DNA from: Sphingobium sp. Ant17
GTDB lineage: Bacteria; Pseudomonadota; Alphaproteobacteria; Sphingomonadales; Sphingomonadaceae
Direction of reading: 5' to 3'
NCBI RefSeq assembly: GCF_000588875.1
Contig: NZ_JEMV01000024.1
Coordinates: 1,860-42,125, forward strand
Length of the DNA stretch: 40,266 bases
Below are positions 10,641 through 18,493 of this stretch, piece after piece. The stretch's first letter is position 1; every line of letters begins with the position of its first letter. A program made the position numbers and the translations under genes. The notes beneath the pieces were generated by a model. That model saw only the letters and a list, made by a program, of their open reading frames with translations, was not told the origin of the DNA and did not search any database.

Positions 10641-10675
10641 CACGATTTTCCTTGAGTCGCATAACAGATCGGAGC

Positions 10676-10706
10676 ACGATGCCACTTCAAGTCAACTTGA
10701 GGTCAA
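10676..10706 (-). promoter_or_regulatory. MerR-type promoter and operator of the MFS gene
   Basis: Read on the minus strand: -35 TTGACC (10706-10701), a 19-base spacer, and -10 CATCGT (10681-10676). The overlong 19-base spacer is the hallmark of MerR-activated promoters. The dyad CTTCAAGTCAACTTGAGG at 10685-10702 largely fills the spacer and matches the published SoxR box CCTCAAGTTAACTTGAGG at 16 of 18 positions. Confidence 0.75.
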
Positions 10707-10708
10707 GC

Positions 10709-11134
10709 GTGAAACTTATAGAAATCTCGGAAGTGGCCAAGCGCTCGGGCATCCCGGCCTCGACGCTGCGTTTCTATGAAGAGAAAGGCCTGATAGAGTC
10801 CCTGGGACGGCGCGGGTTGCGACGCACGTTCGATCAGGATGTTTTTGGCCGCCTGTCCTTGATAGCGCTCGGTCGTCTGGCCGGATTTTCTCTCGACGAG
10901 ATCAGAGCGATGTTCGGCGATGGCACAGCAGCCCAAATAGACCGCGTGTTGCTTTCGAACAAAGCGGCCGAGTTGGACCGGACTATCAGGCAGCTTCGAG
11001 CGCTGAAAGACGGCCTCGAACACGCCGCCGCGTGCCCTGCGCCGAGTCACATGGAGTGTCCGTCATTCCGGCGGTTGTTAAAGGTGGCGGCTGCGCGAGG
11101 CAGTAAGCGGCGGCCTATGCTATCGACAAGCTAA
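10709..11134 (+). CDS. MerR-family transcriptional regulator
   Basis: 141 residues. An N-terminal winged HTH ([21 protein letters not shown]) is followed by the MerR dimerisation coiled coil. The C-terminus holds two cysteines in [11 protein letters not shown]; the four-cysteine iron-sulfur cluster motif of SoxR is not present. The start is GTG at 10709, with GAGG at 10699-10702; ATG at 10679 is an alternative that would place translation through the operator. It is divergent from the MFS exporter, which it likely activates on binding a ligand. The last residues (about [11 protein letters not shown]) run into a transposase remnant, so the native C-terminus may be lost. Confidence 0.88.
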   Translation: MKLIEISEVAKRSGIPASTLRFYEEKGLIESLGRRGLRRTFDQDVFGRLSLIALGRLAGFSLDEIRAMFGDGTAAQIDRVLLSNKAAELDRTIRQLRALKDGLEHAAACPAPSHMECPSFRRLLKVAAARGSKRRPMLSTS

Positions 11135-11364
11135 GGGAAGCACTGCGGCGTATCGGCAAATGGGCCGTCGAGATCGTCAAGCGATCCGATGTGGCAAAAG
11201 GCTTCGTGCTTCTCCCCCGCCGCTGGGTCGTCGAGCGAACGCTGGCGTGGCTGAACCGCAACCGCCGCCTCGCCAAGGACTTTGAATAGACCATCGCATC
11301 GGCAACCGCGTGGCTGTTCATAGCTTCCATCCAGCTATTCGCCCGTCGCATTGCAAGTCTATGA
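11113..11364 (+). pseudogene. IS5-family transposase remnant (C-terminal part)
   Basis: One frame reads [18 protein letters not shown], then [30 protein letters not shown], stop (TAG 11287-11289), TIASATAWLFIASIQLFARRIA. This is the C-terminal third of an IS5-type DDE transposase with the conserved final acidic region, broken by an in-frame stop. The N-terminal two thirds and the left inverted repeat are absent. It abuts the MerR gene. Confidence 0.8.
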
Positions 11365-11394
11365 AATATCATCTGATAATTGTGAATCGAGCTC

Positions 11395-11709
11395 TTACAG
11401 AAGCAGAAATACTGTGGCCGCAAAGGGCAGGGCGATGCCTATCATGATGGCCATGCGATGCTGCCAGGAGAGCAGCAGGACGAATGCAGCACCAGCGACG
11501 CATAGTTGTCCCGTCCAGGCGACAAGTCCCTGCGCCGCGCCAAGCTGAACGATCGCGATCGCAAGGGACAGGTTGAGAAGCGTCCAGCCAATGGGGCCCG
11601 CTCGCCCCGGCGCTGGCAGAAACGGCAACGGGCGTGCAGGACGATGCTTCTTGCGTGCGACGGCGAGGCTGGCGAAACCTGCATAGGCGAACAGGCCAGC
11701 TTCAAACAT
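11395..11709 (-). CDS. DUF3325-family small membrane protein
   Basis: 104 residues with three to four hydrophobic helices (MFEAGLFAYAGFASLAVA, ... GWTLLNLSLAIAIVQLG, ... AIMIGIALPFAATVFLLL). It resembles the DUF3325 proteins that accompany PepSY proteins in siderophore loci. The ATG at 11707-11709 overlaps the stop of the PepSY gene by 8 bases, so it is the third cistron of the same operon. It probably aids the inner-membrane reductase; the molecular role is unknown. Confidence 0.8.
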   Translation of the reverse strand: MFEAGLFAYAGFASLAVARKKHRPARPLPFLPAPGRAGPIGWTLLNLSLAIAIVQLGAAQGLVAWTGQLCVAGAAFVLLLSWQHRMAIMIGIALPFAATVFLLL

Positions 11710-13306
11710 GGATGGTTTCCTGGGCGACCGATGAAGATCGAAGAGCGCGCGCGCGCGATGATACCGGTCTTGGTCGACTGGCGCGCCACGCGCCAAGGCC
11801 CAGCAGGGCGGCGATCGCAAAGAAGGCACAATCAAAGGCCAGGAACATCGTATCGCCTGTCTCGACACTGCGTAGAAGCCCGCGATCGGTGGTGAGCATG
11901 TTCACCGCCGGCAAGGCTGCAAAGGTTCCCGCCGCGACGGCGAGCGTTTCCGGCCATGCTCTTGCGACTGGACGCAGCAGGGACAGGGTTGCCAGTCCGA
12001 ACCAGACCCAGAACATCGCTGCGACTTCATAGGCGGCCCGGCCTGGCATGTCGGCAGGAATAAGGCGATTTGCGAGCAGATAGGCGGCCATGCCAGCGGG
12101 CAGGCAGGCGATGGCACCGATATTCAGCCGTTCGACAAGGCGGAAACCCAAAAGCGGTTTGGCTCCAGGCTTTCGCCGCTTTGCGATCCATAGGAGCAGC
12201 CCCGTACCGACCATCGCCGCGCCGATGAGGCCAAGCAGGAAGTAGGTCCAGCGCAGTACCGGTCCTGCAAAGCTGCCCAGATGCAGCCCCAGCATCACCC
12301 CAGCGGTGCGGATTGCAGCACCCGCTTCGCCCGAGGCCGACAGGCGCGCGCCGGTCGCCCCGGCATAGCTGATCGATCCGCCGCGGGCGTTCAGCTGATC
12401 CGATCCACTGCGCAACAGGGTGACCGTGGAGGTCGCATCGTCTGGGTTTCGGATGACCATGCGGTCGGGGCGCCCGCCCTTCCATTCGCGCATGGCCGCC
12501 TGCACCATCGGGCCGACCGGAGAGAGCTGTGCAGCGCGTCCGGACGGCGCGTCTTCCGCTTCCACGCCATAGGCTTCGACCGCAAAATCATTGGGCTTCT
12601 GATAGTTGGCGACGATCGGCCACGGCATATACATCGTCATCAGGGTTATGAGCCCGGTATAGGTGATCATCGCATGATAAGGCAGCGCCAAGACGGCCGA
12701 GACATTATGGGCGTCGAGCCAACTTCTTTGCCCCTTGTTCCAGCGCAGGGTGAAGAAGTCCGCGAACATGCGCTTGTGCGTGATGATGCCCGATAGGATC
12801 GCCGACAGCATGAACATGGCGCACAGGCCAGCCAGCCAGCGACCCCAGGGATGGGGCAGCTGCAACTGGAAGTGGAAGCGGTAGAATTGTTCGCCGCCGC
12901 GCGTGTTGCGCGCCGTAACGGGTGTCCCGGTGGCCGGATCAAGGCGAATTTCAGCGGCGCGTTTGAGTGGCGGCGCTTTGGGGTCGGCATCGGGATCCTT
13001 GCGGGCGCGAGCGAATATGCGCGTCTCCAGCGTCCGCTCGCCGGGCAGGTAAATATACCATTGTTCGTCATGCGGCGCGATCGCCTGCATATGGGCGACA
13101 GCCGTTTCGGCGGCCTGGATCGGTCCGATAGGTGCGATGCGCAGTTCCGGTTGCATCCACCGCGTAATCTCCGGGCGGAAATAACTGGCGGTCCCGGTCA
13201 GGAACATCGCGAATAAAATCCAGCCGGCGAGCAACCCAAGCCAGGTGTGTATCCAGGCCATCGACTGGCGGACACCCCGGTTTTGTGATGCCTGTCCGCC
13301 GCTCAT
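11702..13306 (-). CDS. PepSY-associated TM protein, probable ferric-siderophore reductase
   Basis: 534 residues. An N-terminal helix (WIHTWLGLLAGWILFAMFLTG) is followed by a long periplasmic PepSY-like region, several central helices, and a C-terminal helical bundle. This is the PepSY_TM architecture found in FoxB-like proteins that reduce ferric siderophores at the inner membrane. Conserved His residues occur in helices (WIHTW, FHFQLQLPHPWGRW, AHNVSAVLALPYH). The start is ATG at 13304-13306, overlapping the DUF3649 stop by four bases (ATGA). Its place divergent from a siderophore receptor supports the iron role. Confidence 0.88.
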   Translation of the reverse strand: MSGGQASQNRGVRQSMAWIHTWLGLLAGWILFAMFLTGTASYFRPEITRWMQPELRIAPIGPIQAAETAVAHMQAIAPHDEQWYIYLPGERTLETRIFARARKDPDADPKAPPLKRAAEIRLDPATGTPVTARNTRGGEQFYRFHFQLQLPHPWGRWLAGLCAMFMLSAILSGIITHKRMFADFFTLRWNKGQRSWLDAHNVSAVLALPYHAMITYTGLITLMTMYMPWPIVANYQKPNDFAVEAYGVEAEDAPSGRAAQLSPVGPMVQAAMREWKGGRPDRMVIRNPDDATSTVTLLRSGSDQLNARGGSISYAGATGARLSASGEAGAAIRTAGVMLGLHLGSFAGPVLRWTYFLLGLIGAAMVGTGLLLWIAKRRKPGAKPLLGFRLVERLNIGAIACLPAGMAAYLLANRLIPADMPGRAAYEVAAMFWVWFGLATLSLLRPVARAWPETLAVAAGTFAALPAVNMLTTDRGLLRSVETGDTMFLAFDCAFFAIAALLGLGAWRASRPRPVSSRARALRSSSVAQETIHV

Positions 13307-13605
13307 GCCCGCGGACCCAATATGCTGAGCAGGCACAGGCAGATAATGGCGGTGCCCCATATGCGCGCTGTGACCCGTAGCAGGCGCTGCTCGTGGAACG
13401 CCCACAAGCCCAAGGCCGCGAACAACAGGAAAGACAGGATCATGCCCCACACCGTCGCCTCCGCCCGTGCAACCGGCAGCAGACGCGACAGCAGCGATGC
13501 CAAGCCTGCAGCAGCGGCATAGCTACCGATTAGCGCGGTCACGCACCGTGCCATCACGCGCCAGTCGTGATGCCGGTTCCCGCTCGCTCCAGTATCGCCT
13601 CTCAC
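13303..13605 (-). CDS. DUF3649-family small membrane protein
   Basis: About 100 residues with three hydrophobic helices (CVTALIGSYAAAAGLASLL, VWGMILSFLLFAALGLWAF, WGTAIICLCLLSILG). DUF3649 proteins are usual partners of PepSY reductases in iron-siderophore operons. I chose GTG at 13605 because AAGGGGG lies just upstream; an ATG at 13554 has no visible binding site. It is first in the operon and coupled to the PepSY gene. Confidence 0.78.
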   Translation of the reverse strand: MRGDTGASGNRHHDWRVMARCVTALIGSYAAAAGLASLLSRLLPVARAEATVWGMILSFLLFAALGLWAFHEQRLLRVTARIWGTAIICLCLLSILGPRA

Positions 13606-13658
13606 GCCTAACCCCCTTCTTCGATGATGCTTGCCTGTAGCGCCAGGCAACCCTAGTA

Positions 13659-13683
13659 GCAAATAGGAATCAGTCGCATTAGC
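13659..13683. promoter_or_regulatory. candidate Fur box between divergent iron genes
   Basis: An imperfect 25-base dyad (left arm GCAAATAGGAAT, right arm GTCGCATTAGC) sits midway between the DUF3649 and TonB-receptor starts. It resembles Fur-type sites of the form GCAAAT-N-GAATCATTC-N-ATTTGC. The position fits repression of both transcripts by iron. Confidence 0.5.
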
Positions 13684-13694
13684 ATTAGGGGATA

Positions 13695-16019
13695 ATGATG
13701 CACGCCTACCAACGTTCACTTACAGACATGCCGCGCACGCTGGCGGCGCTGCGCCTGTCGGTAGCTGCTCTGGCATTGATGCCGACCTTGGCACAGGCGG
13801 AACAGCCAGTGGCTGCCGACGGCGATGCGACGCGGAGCGGGGAATCGATCATCGTCACCGGGATGCGCGACAAGCAGACCGGCTCGGGCACCAAGACCGA
13901 TACGCCATTGATGGCAACGCCGCAGAGCATCACCGTGATCGACAATGAGGAATTGATCCGTCGTAACGCGCTGTCGATCAACCAGGCGCTGGGTTATGTC
14001 GCGGGGGTGTCGCCCAACCAGCGCGGCGCAATGGTGACGCGCTACGATCAACTCATCCTGCGTGGCTTTGCACCCGGGATATTCCTGGACGGCATGCGCT
14101 TGATCGCCGGACCCTATTCGACACCGCAGATCGACTTCAACCGGATCGATCATCTTGATGTCGTCAAGGGACCCGCTTCGGTATTATATGGCAACTCCAC
14201 GCCCGGCGGCCTTGTCAATCTGACGAGCAAGATGCCTGAGGCGGCAAGCCTTGGCCGGGTGGAGGCGCAACTGGGCAATTATGACAGCCAACGGATCGTA
14301 GCAGACATCAATCAGCCGCTCACCGCTGATGGTAAGCTGCTGGGCCGGATCGTAGGCGGTTGGCAGAAAAGCGATGGCGTGACCGAGGGCACCTTCAGCG
14401 AGCGCTGGCACCTCAGTCCGATGCTGACCTTCACGCCCGACCCGGACACCAGCCTCACCCTGATCGCCACCTATCAACATGCGCCAAGCGGCGGCGGCTA
14501 TTCGGGTGTTCCTGCCTATGGCACGGTACTGGCAAACCCGAACGGCACATTGCCGCGCGACATCAATACCGGCGATCCAGGCTATGAGCGGTACAATCAT
14601 AAGGCGAAATCGATCGCCGCCTTCTTCCGCCATGATTTCGACGAGCATCTGACCTTCCGGTCGAACTTTCGGTTCCAGAACCACAAACTGTCTTACCGTC
14701 AGCTCTATGTCGCAGGCTTCGCAACGACCGGCACAGGTGCGGCGCGTAACACGGATTTTTCCACGATCACGCGCGGCGGCGGCGGTGCCGACGAAGATTT
14801 TGACACGTTGACGATGGACAATCATATCAACGCGAAGTTCGACACCGGATTCATCGCCCATAATATGCTCGTGGGCCTCGACTATCAGCGCATCACGGGG
14901 GAGAATGTCCAGCAGTTCAATACCGGTCAGTCGAGCAATCCGCTGACCAGCGTCCCCAATCTCAACCTGTTTGCCCCGACCTATGGTGGCACGCTGCCCA
15001 GCTTCGATCTGACGCAGCTGTCAGCCACCTATATAAACACCTATGGCAAACGCGACCAGACCGGTATCTATTTCCAGGACCAGATGAGCATCGGCCGCTT
15101 GCAGCTCATCGCCAGCGGCCGGTTCGACAGCTATGAGCAGCTATCGCTGAACAAGCGGAACGGCAGCGTCACGAAATTGGCGCAAGATGCGTTCACGATG
15201 CGACTGGGCGCGCTCTACGCCTTTGCCTCTGGGGTCTCACCGTATTTCAGCTATTCAGAAAGCTTCGAACCGCAGTCTGGAACGACGTATCTGGGCGTTC
15301 CGTTCGATCCGGTTACGGGTCGCCAATATGAGGGCGGCATCAAGTTCAATCCGCAAGGAACGAACGCGATCTTCACTCTATCCGCTTATGACCTGCGTCG
15401 GCAGAAGGTGCCGGTGACGGACCCGGCTGCGGGTACGAATGGCATACCGACCAACGCCCAGATACAGATCGGTGAAGTGCGCGTGCGCGGGATCGAGTTC
15501 GAAGGGCGCGGCGAGGTCTCGCCCGGCTTCGACGTGGTTGCCGCTGCCAGCTATACCGATGCTGTTATCACCCAAGGTACGCCAGCGATTGCACCGACCG
15601 CAACCAACAGCGGCACGCCCACGACGACCAGCACGCGCCAGCTCGGCACGCCGCAATGGGCGGCATCGACCTTCCTCTCCTATACTTTCGAGAAAGCCGA
15701 GCAGGCGACAGGACCTCTCTCGGGCCTGAGCCTTGGCGCAGGTTTGCGCTATGTAGGCGGATCGGATGGAACCACCCACTATCTGGTGGCGAACAATGTG
15801 GCGACCTTCCAGCGCTTCCACACAAATGGTTTCATACTGGTCGATGCCCTGCTGGGCTATGACCTTGGTCGGGCAAGTTCGTCGCTTGAGGGCTGGAGCC
15901 TGGCCGTTAATGCTGCCAATTTGCTGGACAAGACGCATATCAGCGCCTGCCCTTTTAACAACAGCTGCTATTATGGCGCACCACGCACGGTGGTTGGGTC
16001 GCTCCGCTATAGCTGGTAA
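13695..16019 (+). CDS. TonB-dependent siderophore receptor (FhuA/FoxA-type)
   Basis: 774-residue outer-membrane receptor. The signal peptide ends about LAQAEQ. A TonB-box-like ESIIVTG is followed by a plug domain (TPQSITVIDNEELIRR, LILRGF, VKGPASVLYGNSTPGGLVN). A long beta barrel ends in LRYSW with a terminal aromatic residue. There is no N-terminal STN signalling domain, so no FecI/FecR-style control. AGGGG at 13687-13691 serves ATG 13695 or the next codon, ATG 13698. It is divergent from the PepSY operon across a Fur-like dyad. It is expected to import a ferric siderophore with TonB-ExbBD energy; the siderophore is not deducible. Confidence 0.92.
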   Translation: MMHAYQRSLTDMPRTLAALRLSVAALALMPTLAQAEQPVAADGDATRSGESIIVTGMRDKQTGSGTKTDTPLMATPQSITVIDNEELIRRNALSINQALGYVAGVSPNQRGAMVTRYDQLILRGFAPGIFLDGMRLIAGPYSTPQIDFNRIDHLDVVKGPASVLYGNSTPGGLVNLTSKMPEAASLGRVEAQLGNYDSQRIVADINQPLTADGKLLGRIVGGWQKSDGVTEGTFSERWHLSPMLTFTPDPDTSLTLIATYQHAPSGGGYSGVPAYGTVLANPNGTLPRDINTGDPGYERYNHKAKSIAAFFRHDFDEHLTFRSNFRFQNHKLSYRQLYVAGFATTGTGAARNTDFSTITRGGGGADEDFDTLTMDNHINAKFDTGFIAHNMLVGLDYQRITGENVQQFNTGQSSNPLTSVPNLNLFAPTYGGTLPSFDLTQLSATYINTYGKRDQTGIYFQDQMSIGRLQLIASGRFDSYEQLSLNKRNGSVTKLAQDAFTMRLGALYAFASGVSPYFSYSESFEPQSGTTYLGVPFDPVTGRQYEGGIKFNPQGTNAIFTLSAYDLRRQKVPVTDPAAGTNGIPTNAQIQIGEVRVRGIEFEGRGEVSPGFDVVAAASYTDAVITQGTPAIAPTATNSGTPTTTSTRQLGTPQWAASTFLSYTFEKAEQATGPLSGLSLGAGLRYVGGSDGTTHYLVANNVATFQRFHTNGFILVDALLGYDLGRASSSLEGWSLAVNAANLLDKTHISACPFNNSCYYGAPRTVVGSLRYSW

Positions 16020-16052
16020 GTCTCGAAGGCTGGATGTCGCTATCAAGGAAAA

Positions 16053-16095
16053 GCACGGTCGTCAGTTGGCACGTTTTGTTCGAGGGCGACCGTGC
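16053..16095. terminator. inverted repeat between convergent genes
   Basis: Perfect 9-base arms GCACGGTCG (16053-16061) and CGACCGTGC (16087-16095) with a 25-base loop lie between the converging receptor and LysR genes. There is no T-run, so its terminator role is only suggested by position. Confidence 0.3.
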
Positions 16096-16157
16096 CCGAC
16101 CCTTCTGAGACATTCATGACCGAATTTCTCGCTCCCGATTCCAGTCAGTCCGCTTCT

Positions 16158-17057
16158 TCACATTGGCACGGGTTGGAGGTGCTGCCTGGCGACTTTCTTT
16201 ACGGCGCTGGTCATGGCCTGAATGGCCTGTGCATGGAGACGGGATACTGTCCAGAATAGCGGGACGTCCATTGTGTCTCCCGGCACCAATTCGATCAAGG
16301 TACCTGCATGGATGCGCGGTTTTGCCAATGTCTTCGGTTGAAGGCCCCAACCAAGACCGGCGCAGGCGAGATCGAGAAATCCCTGTGTTGATGGAATCCA
16401 GTGCGTTGGTGCATTCAGGTCCGTGCCGAAGGCGGCTTTAGCCCACCTTCCCTGAAGCTGGTCTTTCCTGTTGAAGCGCATGACTGGCGCTATGTTAAGA
16501 CTGTCCCCGTCAATCCCGGTCGGGAAATATCGAGCGACAAAATCCGGGCTGGCACAAGCGACATAGCTGAGCGATCCCACTGCAATCGTCCTGCATCCGG
16601 CGACGGGTTCCGGGTCGGATGTGACGACAGCAAGCACTTCTCCGGTCCGCAGACGATCGGCCGTGTGCCCTTCATCCTCAAGCGTCAATTCCACCAGCAT
16701 CCCGGTCGTTCGGGCAAAGTCCGCCATGGCATATGGAAACCATGTCGCAAGGCTGTCGGCATTGACTGCAATGCTCAGAGATGGGCGGGAGCTATCCTGT
16801 ATTCCGTTGGCAAAACTCATCGGAAGATCTGCTTCAAGCAGACGCACTTTGTCGAAATGCGCGCATAGCTCCCGGCCCTGCTCTGTCGCCGTACAAGGTT
16901 GCCCACGAACGACGAGGGCGATCCCCAACCGCTCTTCAAATCCCCTGACCCGCTGTGAAACCGCCGAGGGGGTGATCTTGAGCAGAGCGGCGGCTTTTTC
17001 GAAGCTGCCTTCGCGCACGACGGCGGCGACAGCCGCAAGGGAGGGATAGTCCAACAT
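16158..17057 (-). CDS. LysR-family regulator, ArgP/IciA type
   Basis: About 299 residues. An N-terminal winged HTH (SFEKAAALLKITPSAVSQRVRGFEERLG) is followed by a LysR substrate-binding domain. The N-terminus resembles ArgP/IciA/LysG, which control amino-acid exporters of the LysE/ArgO family. Such an exporter lies divergently next to it, so control by lysine/arginine-like amino acids is likely. I place the start at ATG 17055-17057; an in-frame ATG at 17075 would put coding sequence into a perfect dyad that looks like the operator. Confidence 0.87.
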   Translation of the reverse strand: MLDYPSLAAVAAVVREGSFEKAAALLKITPSAVSQRVRGFEERLGIALVVRGQPCTATEQGRELCAHFDKVRLLEADLPMSFANGIQDSSRPSLSIAVNADSLATWFPYAMADFARTTGMLVELTLEDEGHTADRLRTGEVLAVVTSDPEPVAGCRTIAVGSLSYVACASPDFVARYFPTGIDGDSLNIAPVMRFNRKDQLQGRWAKAAFGTDLNAPTHWIPSTQGFLDLACAGLGWGLQPKTLAKPRIHAGTLIELVPGDTMDVPLFWTVSRLHAQAIQAMTSAVKKVARQHLQPVPM

Positions 17058-17076
17058 GATGAAGTATTGCTTCATC
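17058..17076. promoter_or_regulatory. LysR-type operator dyad
   Basis: Perfect inverted repeat GATGAAG-TATTG-CTTCATC immediately before the regulator start, in the divergent regulator/exporter intergenic region. A fair -10 (TATACT, 17095-17100) for the exporter follows. The layout matches LysR autoregulation plus activation of the divergent gene. Confidence 0.55.
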
Positions 17077-17129
17077 AGGATTAGAATAACAAGTTATACT
17101 AAACCACGCACATGCTGGATATGGAGAGA

Positions 17130-17750
17130 ATGACTGACATATTCGCTCCCTTTCTCTCCGGCTTCCTGCTGTCCGCCGCATTAATCATGGCGATCGGTGC
17201 CCAGAACCTGTTTGTCCTCCGACAGGGGCTCAAGCGCGAGCATGTCGGGCCAGTCGTCCTTTTCTGCGGCAGCGCAGACGCTCTGCTGATAGTGGCGGGC
17301 GTTGCAGGCGTCGGTGCCTTCCTGGCAGCTATCCCGCAATTGACGCTCATTTTAACAATCGGCGGTGCGGTCTTTCTGGGCTGGTACGGCGTCAAGGCAT
17401 TGCGACGCATGGCCGCACCGGAGACTATGGCAGTCACCTCCAACGGCAGCATAAGCCTTGGCGGAGCGATGGCCGCGACGGCTGGCTTCACCTTTCTCAA
17501 TCCGCATGTCTATCTTGATACGGTCTTGCTGATGGGCGCGGCAGGGTCGGCTCAGCCTGCTGCCCTGCGGCCGATCTTTGTCGCAGGGGCCGTTTCAGCC
17601 AGTTTCACATGGTTCGCCGCGCTGGGCTACGGTGCCCGCTTGCTTGTGCCGCTGTTCGCCCGTCCCATGGCCTGGCGCGTGCTGGATGCTATCGTGGGGA
17701 TCACCATGCTTTCCCTCGCGGCATCGTTGCTGATGCGCACTTTCGGTTGA
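17130..17750 (+). CDS. LysE/ArgO-family amino-acid exporter
   Basis: 206 residues, five to six hydrophobic helices, with the family signatures GAQNLFVLRQGL in the first helix and GFTFLNPHVYLDT in the middle. It exports basic or related amino acids across the inner membrane. ATG 17130 (MTDIF) puts the first helix where LysE/ArgO proteins have it; ATG 17112 is in frame but would leave only a few bases after the likely transcription start. The divergent ArgP-like gene is the expected activator. Confidence 0.85.
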   Translation: MTDIFAPFLSGFLLSAALIMAIGAQNLFVLRQGLKREHVGPVVLFCGSADALLIVAGVAGVGAFLAAIPQLTLILTIGGAVFLGWYGVKALRRMAAPETMAVTSNGSISLGGAMAATAGFTFLNPHVYLDTVLLMGAAGSAQPAALRPIFVAGAVSASFTWFAALGYGARLLVPLFARPMAWRVLDAIVGITMLSLAASLLMRTFG

Positions 17751-17761
17751 GGGGTCGCGCC

Positions 17762-18400
17762 ATGTATCGGCCTCCCGCTTTCCGCGAAGATCGCATCGAA
17801 GTCCTCCATCAAGCGATCGTCGCCTATCCGATCGCCATACTCGTTACATCGGGAGCTTGCGGCATCAATGCCAATCTCGTTCCTTTCACGCTGCGGTCCG
17901 ACGCTGGCGAAAGAGGACTGCTGCAAGCACATATAGCGAAGGCAAATTCGCAGCTTGCGGACCTTCGTGCGGGCGCTGAAGCGCTGGTGATCTTTCAGGG
18001 ACCACAGGCCTATGTATCGCCGTCCTGGTATCCCACCAAGCGGCTGCATGGCAAAGTCGTTCCAACCTGGAATTATGTCATGGTGCAGGCGAGAGGGCGG
18101 CCGGTCATCATTGACGATCCCGACTGGCTCAGGATGCAGATCGATGCTCTGACCGGGCAGCAGGAGCAATATCAACCCGAGCCGTGGTCCGTCACTGATG
18201 CGCCAGCATCCTATATTGAGGGCCAGCTTAAAGGCATCACCGGCATCGAAATCGCGATCGAACGTATCGAGGGCAAGTGGAAGGCGAGCCAAAACCACCC
18301 AGCCGCCAACAAGGCCGGTGTGGTTGATGGATTGATGGCTCAGAACCCGCTCTCACCGATGGCTTTGATCGTGCACAGCCTTGCCGATAGCAAGGCATGA
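17762..18400 (+). CDS. PaiB-like FMN-binding family protein
   Basis: 212 residues of the PaiB/'FMN-binding negative transcriptional regulator' family, a split-barrel flavin-binding fold. Signatures are MYRPPAFRE at the start, NANLVPF, GPQAYVSPSWYP and VPTWNYVMVQ. Bacillus PaiB is linked to control of degradative enzymes and sporulation; in proteobacteria the role is unsettled. It starts 11 bases after the exporter and is probably co-transcribed with it. Confidence 0.88.
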   Translation: MYRPPAFREDRIEVLHQAIVAYPIAILVTSGACGINANLVPFTLRSDAGERGLLQAHIAKANSQLADLRAGAEALVIFQGPQAYVSPSWYPTKRLHGKVVPTWNYVMVQARGRPVIIDDPDWLRMQIDALTGQQEQYQPEPWSVTDAPASYIEGQLKGITGIEIAIERIEGKWKASQNHPAANKAGVVDGLMAQNPLSPMALIVHSLADSKA

Positions 18401-18493
18401 GATCCAAGTCCTTACCGACGAATTACGTCGAATGACACATAGCCCCCATGTACCTCTTCGCTATCCTTTTCCTCTCATCGTCAGGAATGCTGC

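Noticed and set aside
10709..11134. Calling the MerR regulator SoxR because of the operator
   Set aside because: The four-cysteine cluster motif of SoxR is absent; only two cysteines are present in the C-terminal part.
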